Of a stretch of DNA of 8,134 bases, positions 1-6,083 are shown piece by piece (positions within the stretch are counted from its first letter, which is position 1; the number at the start of each line of letters is the position of its first letter). The notes beneath the pieces were generated by a model that ran no database searches, was not told where the DNA came from, and saw only the letters and a list, made by a program, of their open reading frames with translations. The position numbers were made by a program, and so were the translations under genes. The stretch lies in NCBI GenBank assembly GCA_900319655.1, contig ONPH01000049.1:1-8134 (forward strand), given 5' to 3'. This DNA is from an uncultured Eubacteriales bacterium. Lineage in GTDB: Bacteria > Bacillota > Clostridia > Oscillospirales > Acutalibacteraceae.

Positions 1-252
1 AAGTTCGTTAAGGAGAATATGGTTTGCAAAATTCTCTCCTACAAGGGCAATGTTTTCGGCGTAGAGCCGCCTAACTTTGTAGAGCTCGAGGTTACTAAGA
101 CCGATCCCGGCTTTAAGGGCGACACAGCTACAAACGCCACTAAGCCTGCTACTCTCGAGACAGGTGCTGAGATTAAGGTTCCGCTCTTCATCGACGAGGG
201 CGAGGTTATCCAGATTGATACCAGAACCGGCGAGTACATGGGCAGAGCGTAA
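1..252 (+). CDS. efp: Elongation factor P, C-terminal part (5' end outside window)
   Basis: EF-P binds ribosomes stalled on consecutive prolines and promotes peptide-bond formation in the cytoplasm. Only the last 83 residues are present, because the frame is open through base 1. They cover the end of the first OB-like domain and the whole C-terminal one. The visible signature is [16 protein letters not shown] followed by [10 protein letters not shown] and the ending [11 protein letters not shown]; these match the EF-P C-terminal signature (K-P-A-x-x-E-T-G, then a V-P-x-F/L motif) and the usual G-x-Y-x-x-R-A terminus. The N-terminal KOW-like domain and the tip residue that some bacteria modify are not in the window. 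An internal ATG at base 19 lies in the middle of the domain and is not a start. The next gene begins 12 bases after the stop with no terminator between, so the two are probably co-transcribed. Identification is firm. Confidence 0.96.
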   Translation, partial: KFVKENMVCKILSYKGNVFGVEPPNFVELEVTKTDPGFKGDTATNATKPATLETGAEIKVPLFIDEGEVIQIDTRTGEYMGRA

Positions 253-256
253 GAGG
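251..256 (+). promoter_or_regulatory. Shine-Dalgarno site deciding the start of the zinc-ribbon gene
   Basis: AAGAGG overlaps the last bases of the efp stop codon and lies 8 bases before ATG 265. The in-frame TTG at 259 is only 2 bases away, too close to be used. The ATG is therefore preferred as start. Confidence 0.6.
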
Positions 257-264
257 TTTTGATT

Positions 265-771
265 ATGACAATTACTGAAAAAATAGCTTATATCAAAGGC
301 CTTGCAGAAGGTCTTGCGCTTGATCAGAGCAAGCCCGAGGTAAAGGTAATTAACGCTATTGTCGATTTGCTTGACGATATTGCTTACGACCTTACCGATA
401 TGGAGGAGCTCTATGATGAGCTTGCCGACCAGGTTGACGAGATTGACGAGGATTTGTCCGAGGTTGAGTCTGAGCTGTACGATGACGACGTTGAGTATGA
501 CGAGTATGACGACGAGGATAATCCTTTTTACGAGGTAACCTGCGGTGCTTGCGGAGAGAAAATCAATGTTTCAGAGGACGTTCTGCTTGAGGGCGAGATT
601 GAGTGTCCCAACTGCGGCGAGCTTTTGGAGTTTGATTTTTCCGGTCTTTTTGATGACGAAGCAGACGAATGTAATCAGAGCTGCGAGGGTTGCTCGGGCT
701 GTGATGAAAAGATTGATGACAAGGCTGAAGAAAAGGCTGACGACGCCGATAAAGAGGCTGAAAAAAAATAA
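265..771 (+). CDS. Small acidic zinc-ribbon protein, CD1247 N-terminal domain family
   Basis: Predicted 168-residue cytoplasmic protein of unknown function. Residues 1-45 (MTITEKIAYIKGLAEGL...) resemble the N-terminal domain of the family named after Clostridioides difficile CD1247; this is recalled from family knowledge and was not searched. Residues 45-85 are a very acidic stretch, probably a helix or coiled coil. Residues 93-117 form a zinc ribbon with two CxxC knuckles (C93/C96 and C114/C117). A second cluster follows at C136, C140, C143 and C146, spaced C-x3-C-x2-C-x2-C, and the last 20 residues are charged (K/E/D-rich). There is no signal peptide or membrane segment. The gene sits 12 bases behind efp and is probably expressed with it. 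A terminator-like hairpin begins 13 bases after its stop. The zinc ribbon suggests metal binding and perhaps nucleic-acid or protein contact, but no function can be assigned. The ATG is chosen over an in-frame TTG six bases upstream because of Shine-Dalgarno spacing. Confidence 0.85.
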   Translation: MTITEKIAYIKGLAEGLALDQSKPEVKVINAIVDLLDDIAYDLTDMEELYDELADQVDEIDEDLSEVESELYDDDVEYDEYDDEDNPFYEVTCGACGEKINVSEDVLLEGEIECPNCGELLEFDFSGLFDDEADECNQSCEGCSGCDEKIDDKAEEKADDADKEAEKK

Positions 772-784
772 AATATCACTTAAC

Positions 785-822
785 ATCACCTCTCGTGTAT
801 TATGTACGAGGGGTGATTTTTT
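785..822 (+). terminator. Terminator-like hairpin overlapping the yunB ribosome-binding site
   Basis: Bases 785-796 (ATCACCTCTCGT) pair with 806-817 (ACGAGGGGTGAT) over 12 positions with one T-G wobble, around a 9-base loop that may tighten further through weak pairs. Six Ts run from 817 to 822. The shape is that of a Rho-independent terminator for the efp/zinc-ribbon transcript. The 3' arm also contains the yunB Shine-Dalgarno sequence, and the TTG start of yunB at 821 falls in the T-run. The hairpin could therefore both end upstream transcription and block yunB translation on any read-through RNA. The structure is seen directly; the function is inferred. Confidence 0.72.
808..816 (+). promoter_or_regulatory. 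yunB Shine-Dalgarno site, inside a hairpin arm
   Basis: GAGGGGTGA closely matches the AGGAGGTGA consensus and lies 4 bases before TTG 821. This fixes the yunB start, because no ATG or GTG in the same frame lies near it. The whole site is base-paired in the hairpin at 785-817. Confidence 0.7.
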
Positions 823-1477
823 GCTTTACAGACGGACAAAACGCCGTTCGGGGCTTGCGGTACTAAGACTGTACTGCGTGATAATCGCGGCGGCTATGCT
901 TATTGTTTTTGCTGTTCGTGCGTTTGAGGGAAAGGCGTCGGTTTTTTCTCAGGATTACATAGTGAACTTTGCAGGTCAGATTACGACCGACGCGCTGTCC
1001 GACGCAGTGCAGAATACTCTAAATGAGCTTGATTATGATTACGGTGATTTTGCCGTTGTAAAATACTCAGGTGACGGCAGTGTGAAATCAATCGAGACTA
1101 ACTCAAAGAATATCAATATTTTCAAGGCGGCTGTTACAAAGTCCGCTCAGGATGAGGTCGCGAAAATAAAGCACTCAAAAATGGAAATACCGCTCGGCGC
1201 GTTTACAGGCTTAACGTTAATATCAAACCTCGGTCCTCAAATTCCGCTGACCTTTTGCTTGACGGGAAACTTCAATTCAAGAATCGAGAGTACATTTGAA
1301 AGCGCCGGAATCAACCAGACAATTCACCACATACGCCTAATAATTTCCTCGCATATTGTGACAGCTTCTGTCGACCACAGCGGTGAAATGACCTTCGACA
1401 CGGATTACGAGCTTGCTCAGTCGGTAATCGTAGGGGAGATTCCCACAACATATGGTGGTAATCGGTTGGTGTATTAA
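821..1477 (+). CDS. yunB: Sporulation protein YunB
   Basis: Predicted 218-residue membrane-anchored protein of the YunB family (Pfam Spore_YunB). In B. subtilis YunB is a mother-cell, sigma-E-dependent protein needed for proper spore formation; its biochemical role is unclear. After a basic start (MLYRRTKRR) there is one hydrophobic segment at about residues 13-33, which probably anchors the protein with the rest outside the membrane. The family core is clear: IPLGAFTG and LISNLGPQIPLTF at 123-145, AGINQT at 162-167, and the closing VIVGEIPTTY at 202-211. The B. subtilis protein is somewhat longer, mainly at the N-terminus. The start is TTG 821, placed by the GAGGGGTGA site 4 bases upstream; the same frame stays open far upstream through the previous gene, but that part overlaps a real gene and has no family similarity. 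No convincing sigma-E promoter was found by eye. The gene indicates a spore-forming host. Confidence 0.9.
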   Translation: MLYRRTKRRSGLAVLRLYCVIIAAAMLIVFAVRAFEGKASVFSQDYIVNFAGQITTDALSDAVQNTLNELDYDYGDFAVVKYSGDGSVKSIETNSKNINIFKAAVTKSAQDEVAKIKHSKMEIPLGAFTGLTLISNLGPQIPLTFCLTGNFNSRIESTFESAGINQTIHHIRLIISSHIVTASVDHSGEMTFDTDYELAQSVIVGEIPTTYGGNRLVY

Positions 1478-1496
1478 TACATTTTTTCAAAATATT

Positions 1497-1543
1497 GTGA
1501 TAAAACGGTGATAAGTTATTGAAATGCCTTCCAATCTGTGATA
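1497..1543 (+). repeat. Three GTGATA repeats upstream of and in the miaB promoter
   Basis: GTGATAA occurs at 1497-1503 and 1508-1514, and GTGATA at 1538-1543, where it overlaps the extended -10 element. Start-to-start spacings are 11 and 30 bases, about one and three helical turns. They could be protein-binding half-sites, but such short AT-rich words can recur by chance and no known operator is recognised. Confidence 0.25.
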
Positions 1544-1547
1544 TAAT
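1519..1547 (+). promoter_or_regulatory. Sigma-A promoter of the miaB-mutSL operon
   Basis: The -35 box TTGAAA (1519-1524) is followed after 17 bases by a perfect -10 box TATAAT (1542-1547). A TG at 1539-1540, one base before the -10, makes an extended -10 element. Transcription should start near 1554, about 30 bases before the miaB start codon. It lies in the only sizeable gap of the window (1478-1586), so it probably drives miaB and all genes to its right. No other promoter of this quality was noticed. Confidence 0.85.
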
Positions 1548-1586
1548 ACTTTGGATAATAGATAAAATGGGTTAGGAGGCGTTTAT

Positions 1587-2999
1587 TTGGCTGTTAACAC
1601 TGTTAAGTCCGATAAACTGTCTGAAAAACAAATTGAATATATGAAGCTTATCTCCGAAATTATGGAGATTCGCAAGCGCGGCGTAAAACCGCTCGCGTTC
1701 GTCCGCACATACGGCTGTCAGCAAAATGTCGCCGACAGCGAGAAGATTAAGGGAATGCTCAGCAAATCGGGCTTTGATTTTACGGAAGAACCCGAAAATG
1801 CCGACTTTATTCTTTTCAACACCTGCGCCGTCAGGGAGCATGCCGAGGACAGAGTTTTCGGCAACGTCGGAGCGCTAAAGAATTTCAAGCGCAGACATCC
1901 GCAGATTTTAATAGCTCTTTGCGGCTGTATGATGGAGCAGGAGCATGTTGCAAACCGAATTTACAAGAGCTTTCCGTTTGTAGGGCTTGTGTTCGGCACT
2001 CACTCGCTTCACCATTTTCCCGAGCTTATGTACAGCTCGCTCGTAAACGGCAAGCGTGTTTTTGAGCGCGGCAACGATGATAAAAAGATTTACGAGGGAA
2101 TTCCGACCCACCGTGACGGTAACTTCAAGGGCTGGCTCCCGATTATGTACGGCTGTAACAACTTCTGTACATACTGCGTTGTTCCGTATGTAAGGGGAAG
2201 GGAAAGAAGCCGAGAAAAGGATATTATCGTTTCCGAAGCGCGCGATATGATTTTAAGCGGCTACAAGGATATTACCCTGCTCGGTCAAAACGTAAATTCC
2301 TACGGCAAAACGCTTGAAAACCCCGTCAGCTTTGCTCAGCTCATCTCGGAGATTGACAGCATCGACGGCGATTACTGGTTGAGGTTTATGACATCCCATC
2401 CAAAGGACTGTTCAAAAGAGCTGATTGATGCTATTGCTCAGTCGAAGCATATTTCTAAGCACCTGCATTTGCCGTTCCAAAGCGGTTCGGACAGGATATT
2501 AAAGGCGATGAACCGCCACTACGACCGCAAAAAGTATCTTGATATTATCTCATACGCCAAGGAGAAAATCGAGAACGTTTCGCTCACAAGCGATATAATT
2601 GTCGGCTTCCCGGGAGAAACATACGAGGACTTTAAGGAGACTTTATCGCTTATTCGCGAGGTTGAGTTTACGTCTTTATTTACTTTTATTTTCTCTCCCA
2701 GAGCGGGAACTCCTGCGGAGAAAATGGACGATCCAATCTCTGCCGAGGAAAAATCCAAGTGGTTCCAAGAGCTGCTTGACGTTCAGGAGGAAATCGCCGC
2801 CAAGCGCTGTTCCTCAATGGTCGGCAAGACCGAAAAGGTGCTCATTGAGAGCGTAAAAGAAAAAACAGGTGAATTAAACGCCCGTACAAGCGGCAATATA
2901 ATTGTAGAGCTTAACGGAGATAAAGACCTGATAGGCACATTCCAAAAAGCAAAAATCACAAGCGCCCGAAACTGGATATTAAAGGGCGAGCTTGTTTAG
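1587..2999 (+). CDS. miaB: tRNA-2-methylthio-N6-dimethylallyladenosine synthase MiaB
   Basis: MiaB is a radical-SAM methylthiotransferase that converts i6A37 of tRNAs reading UNN codons to ms2i6A37, using two [4Fe-4S] clusters. The 470-residue length is normal. The N-terminal MTTase domain (about 35-150) carries C44 (TYGCQQN), C80 (NTCAVRE) and C114 (CGCM), ligands of the auxiliary cluster. The radical-SAM domain (about 180-410) has C190, C194 and C197 in GCNNFCTYC, followed by VPYVRGRERSR, LLGQNVNSYG, LHLPFQSGSDRILKAMNR and SDIIVGFPGET, all typical of MiaB rather than MtaB or RimO. A C-terminal TRAM domain (about 411-470) binds tRNA. The start is TTG 1587, with AGGAGG at 1574-1579 and 7 bases between. 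It is the first gene after the sigma-A promoter, and the next gene begins 23 bases after its stop. In B. subtilis the orthologue ymcB is likewise followed by ymcA. Confidence 0.97.
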   Translation: MAVNTVKSDKLSEKQIEYMKLISEIMEIRKRGVKPLAFVRTYGCQQNVADSEKIKGMLSKSGFDFTEEPENADFILFNTCAVREHAEDRVFGNVGALKNFKRRHPQILIALCGCMMEQEHVANRIYKSFPFVGLVFGTHSLHHFPELMYSSLVNGKRVFERGNDDKKIYEGIPTHRDGNFKGWLPIMYGCNNFCTYCVVPYVRGRERSREKDIIVSEARDMILSGYKDITLLGQNVNSYGKTLENPVSFAQLISEIDSIDGDYWLRFMTSHPKDCSKELIDAIAQSKHISKHLHLPFQSGSDRILKAMNRHYDRKKYLDIISYAKEKIENVSLTSDIIVGFPGETYEDFKETLSLIREVEFTSLFTFIFSPRAGTPAEKMDDPISAEEKSKWFQELLDVQEEIAAKRCSSMVGKTEKVLIESVKEKTGELNARTSGNIIVELNGDKDLIGTFQKAKITSARNWILKGELV

Positions 3000-3022
3000 A
3001 ATTAAAACACGGAGGTATATTT

Positions 3023-3427
3023 ATGGACACAATAGCACTTGCAAGAGAATTAGGAAAAGCAATTCAACAGGAGGAGGCTTACATTAAGCTGCACAAGGTT
3101 CAGAGCGAAGCCGACGCTGACGCAGAGCTTCAGAACCTTATCGGTCAGTTTAATATCGTAAGACTTTCTATTAACGAGGAAGCTCAGAAAAAGGACAGAG
3201 ATCAGGACAAGCTCAACAAGCTCAACACAGATATGCGCGAGGTTTATTCGCAGATTATGTCCAACGAGCATATGATTGCATATAACGAGGCTAAGGGCGA
3301 GTTTGACAAGGTAATCAATCGCGTTAACGCTATTATTTCTCAGAGCTCAGAGGGCGGAGATCCCGAGACTGCCGATTACGATGAGAACTGCACAGGCAGC
3401 TGCTCAACCTGCGGCGGCTGCGGCTGA
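3023..3427 (+). CDS. YlbF/YmcA-family protein with cysteine-rich tail (positional ricA/ymcA)
   Basis: Predicted 134-residue, mostly helical cytoplasmic protein of the Com_YlbF family. Residues 1-110 (MDTIALARELGKAIQQEEAY..., with SNEHMIAYNEAKGEFDKVINRVN near 80-102) have the heptad-like charge pattern of the family's helical bundle. The tail has C123, C127, C130 and C133, spaced C-x3-C-x2-C-x2-C. In B. subtilis, RicA (YmcA) and RicF (YlbF) form a complex with RicT (YaaT) that holds [4Fe-4S] clusters through cysteines and affects RNase Y-dependent mRNA processing, competence, biofilm and sporulation. The position directly after miaB and before mutS matches ymcA, so RicA-like is the best guess; a RicF-like role cannot be excluded from sequence alone. 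The start ATG has GGAGG at 3011-3015, 7 bases upstream. The gap to mutS is 39 bases with no terminator. Confidence 0.85.
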   Translation: MDTIALARELGKAIQQEEAYIKLHKVQSEADADAELQNLIGQFNIVRLSINEEAQKKDRDQDKLNKLNTDMREVYSQIMSNEHMIAYNEAKGEFDKVINRVNAIISQSSEGGDPETADYDENCTGSCSTCGGCG

Positions 3428-3466
3428 TAATTCATTAGATAAAAATTTCGAAAGGAGTGTAGGCTA

Positions 3467-6055
3467 ATGGCTCAGTTATCCCCGATGATGCAGCAGTATT
3501 TTGAAATTAAAGAAGCCAACAAGGATTGTATTTTGTTTTACCGTCTCGGTGATTTTTACGAGATGTTTTACGACGACGCCTTGACTGCTTCACGTGAGCT
3601 TGAGCTTACACTTACAGGTAGGGACTGCGGTCAGGAGGAACGCGCTCCGATGTGCGGAGTTCCGTTCCACAGCTGCGAGGGCTATATCGCAAAGCTTGTA
3701 TCACGCGGCTACAAGGTTGCAATCTGCGAGCAGACCGAGGATCCAAAAGCCGCCAAGGGACTTGTTAAGCGCAACGTTATCCGCGTAATCACCCCCGGTA
3801 CGGTTATGGAGCAGAGTATGCTCGAGGAAGGCAAGAATAACTATATCTGCTGTCTGTATTCTTCGGATAAGACCATCGGCGTATGCTTTTGCGATATTTC
3901 TACAGGAGAATTAAACGCTACCGAAATAAGCGGTAAGGATAGCTACAATAAACTGATAAATCAGCTTTCAAGCTACTCTCCCAAGGAAATTCTGCTCGGC
4001 GGAAAGATTATCGAGATTAAACAACTCCCGGGCTTTATTAAACAAAAGCTTTCCGCAGGCGTTGAACTGCTCGAGGACGAAAAGTTCGGATTTACTCTTT
4101 GCTCAAAGACCGCTTCAAATCATTTCGGTAATGAGTTTGATAAAATTAAGGACAAGCCCGACGTTATCTGCGCGGTAGGCGCTTTGATTAATTACCTCAA
4201 AGAAACCCAGATGAACGGTCTTGAGCGCATTAATCAGATTGACACCTATTCCGAATCGCAGTATATGAAGCTCGATTACAACACCCAGCGCAATTTGGAG
4301 CTTACTCAAACTATGCTCAGCAAAGAAAAACGCGGTTCGCTGCTTTGGGTAATCGACAAGACAAAGACGGCGATGGGCAAGAGACTTATCCGCTCTTGGC
4401 TTGAACATCCGTTGATGAATATTTCGACAATCAACAACCGTCAGAGCGCTGTTGAGGAGCTTGTCAACAATACGGTTCTCCGTTTGGAGCTAACCGAGAA
4501 TTTATCCGGCATTTTCGACATCGACAGACTTATGACAAAGATTGTCTACGGCTCTGCGAATGCGAGGGATTTGCGTTCTCTCTGCTCAGCCGTAAAGGAT
4601 TTACCGCAAATTTCATCCTTTTTAAGCGAGTGCAAGGCATCGCATTTGAGGATGATTTATAAAAATATTGACCTGCTCGAGGATATTCACTCGCTTATCG
4701 ACAGCGCCATTGTCGAACAGCCGCCCTTTACAATCAGGGAAGGCGGAATGATTAAGCAGGGCTATAACTCCGACCTTGACGTTATCAACAACGATATGAA
4801 TAACTCAAAGGATATCCTCGCTCAGATTGAAACCGAGCAAAAGGAGCTTACGGGAATTCCCAAGCTAAGGGTTGGATATAACAGAGTTTTCGGCTACTAT
4901 ATTGAGGTTACTAATTCCTATAAAAATATGGTGCCTGATACATACATTCGCAAACAAACTCTTACAAACTGCGAGCGTTACATCACCCCCGACCTTAAAG
5001 AGGTTGAGGCGAGAATTTTAGGGGCAAAGGACCGTTCGGTAGCGCTTGAATTTAAGCTCTTTGAAGAAATCAGGCTGAAGGTTGCCGACAGCTTGGAGAG
5101 AATTCAGAGAACCTCAAAGGCTATTGCGACTTTGGACGTGCTTAACTCCTTTGCGAATGTCGCTTCCGACAACCGCTATGTACGTCCCGATGTTACACAA
5201 TCGACGGCGATTAAGATTAAGGACTCGCGCCATCCTGTTGTTGAGCTTTTGCTTAAGAACGCTTCGTTTGTTCCGAACGACGTTAACCTTGACAACAAAT
5301 CCGACCGCGTGGCGATTATCACCGGCCCGAATATGGCAGGTAAGTCTACATATATGCGCCAGATTGCATTAATTGTTTTGATGGCGCAAATCGGAAGCTT
5401 TGTTCCTGCTTCATCCGCTCAAATCGGAATTGTGGACAGCATTTTTACAAGGGTAGGCGCTTCCGATGATTTGGCTTCGGGACAGTCAACCTTTATGGTG
5501 GAGATGAACGAAGTCGCGAATATCGTCAAGAGCGCGACTTCAAGAAGTCTGCTTATCTTGGATGAAATCGGCAGAGGTACCTCGACCTTTGACGGTATGA
5601 GCATAGCGCGTGCTGTGCTCGAATACTGCGCCGACAAGAAAAAACTCGGCGCAAAGACCTTGTTCGCAACTCACTATCACGAGCTCACGGTTATGGAAGA
5701 TTTGCTCGACGGCGTTAAAAACTACAACATTGCCGTTAAAAAGCGCGGCGACGACATCACCTTCCTGCGCAGGATTGTTCCCGGCGGAGCCGACGACAGC
5801 TACGGTATTGAGGTTGCAAAGCTTGCAGGCGTGCCGAATACGATTATCGGCAGGGCAAAGGAAATTTTAGCCGAGCTCGAAAGCGGCAGGGCAGAGACCG
5901 TTGTTAAAAAGTCAAACCCCGACGAGGACGCACAGCTTTCGCTTTTGGGAGTTGCGCAAAGTCCGGTTATTGATAAAATTAAAAACGTTGACCTCAACAC
6001 CTTAACACCGATTGAGGCTATGAATTTACTATACGAACTAAAAAATATGATTTAG
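3467..6055 (+). CDS. mutS: DNA mismatch repair protein MutS
   Basis: MutS recognises base mismatches and small loops and, in an ATP-dependent sliding-clamp state, recruits MutL. The 862 residues are full length for a bacterial MutS1. The mismatch-binding domain has the F-x-E motif at F30-Y31-E32 (GDFYEMF), followed by CGVPFH and the connector region. The lever/clamp region includes YMKLDYNTQRNLEL (266-279) and GYNRVFGYYIEVTNSY (470-485). The ATPase domain has Walker A GPNMAGKST (620-628), the signature region DDLASGQSTFMVEM (667-680), Walker B LLILDE (695-700) and FATHYHEL (733-740). QLSLL at 823-827 resembles the beta-clamp-binding motif near the end of E. coli MutS, and the tail NTLTPIEAMNLLYELK is the typical C-terminal oligomerisation segment. 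The ATG start has AAAGGAG at 3451-3457. mutL starts 28 bases after the stop, and the two products act together. Confidence 0.98.
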   Translation: MAQLSPMMQQYFEIKEANKDCILFYRLGDFYEMFYDDALTASRELELTLTGRDCGQEERAPMCGVPFHSCEGYIAKLVSRGYKVAICEQTEDPKAAKGLVKRNVIRVITPGTVMEQSMLEEGKNNYICCLYSSDKTIGVCFCDISTGELNATEISGKDSYNKLINQLSSYSPKEILLGGKIIEIKQLPGFIKQKLSAGVELLEDEKFGFTLCSKTASNHFGNEFDKIKDKPDVICAVGALINYLKETQMNGLERINQIDTYSESQYMKLDYNTQRNLELTQTMLSKEKRGSLLWVIDKTKTAMGKRLIRSWLEHPLMNISTINNRQSAVEELVNNTVLRLELTENLSGIFDIDRLMTKIVYGSANARDLRSLCSAVKDLPQISSFLSECKASHLRMIYKNIDLLEDIHSLIDSAIVEQPPFTIREGGMIKQGYNSDLDVINNDMNNSKDILAQIETEQKELTGIPKLRVGYNRVFGYYIEVTNSYKNMVPDTYIRKQTLTNCERYITPDLKEVEARILGAKDRSVALEFKLFEEIRLKVADSLERIQRTSKAIATLDVLNSFANVASDNRYVRPDVTQSTAIKIKDSRHPVVELLLKNASFVPNDVNLDNKSDRVAIITGPNMAGKSTYMRQIALIVLMAQIGSFVPASSAQIGIVDSIFTRVGASDDLASGQSTFMVEMNEVANIVKSATSRSLLILDEIGRGTSTFDGMSIARAVLEYCADKKKLGAKTLFATHYHELTVMEDLLDGVKNYNIAVKKRGDDITFLRRIVPGGADDSYGIEVAKLAGVPNTIIGRAKEILAELESGRAETVVKKSNPDEDAQLSLLGVAQSPVIDKIKNVDLNTLTPIEAMNLLYELKNMI

Positions 6056-6072
6056 ACAACACCGTTAAAGGC

Positions 6073-6078
6073 AGGTGA
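6073..6078 (+). promoter_or_regulatory. mutL Shine-Dalgarno site deciding the TTG start
   Basis: AGGTGA (within GGCAGGTGA, 6070-6078) lies 5 bases before TTG 6084. An in-frame GTG at 6075 is part of this site and so is not the start. Starting at the TTG gives MGVINVLDKHVAELIAAGE, which aligns with the usual MutL N-terminus without extra residues. Confidence 0.75.
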
Positions 6079-6083
6079 CAGCA

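Noticed and set aside
798..803. TATTAT in the hairpin loop as a -10 box for yunB
   Set aside because: There is no acceptable -35 box about 17 bases upstream and no correctly placed TG for an extended -10. It also does not resemble a sigma-E -10 element.
545..820. Open frame upstream of yunB that would extend it by 92 residues
   Set aside because: It overlaps the zinc-ribbon gene in another frame, has an arginine-rich shadow-like composition, and lacks a ribosome-binding site. TTG 821 has a strong one and gives the normal yunB membrane anchor.
1470..1487. Palindrome TGTATTAATACA followed by six Ts at the yunB stop, a possible terminator
   Set aside because: With a minimal loop only about four weak A/T-rich pairs remain, too few for an intrinsic terminator. 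If transcription ends here it is not by a structure I can support.
6075..6083. GTG at 6075 as the mutL start
   Set aside because: The codon is part of the Shine-Dalgarno sequence AGGTGA and would add three residues absent from the usual MutL N-terminus.
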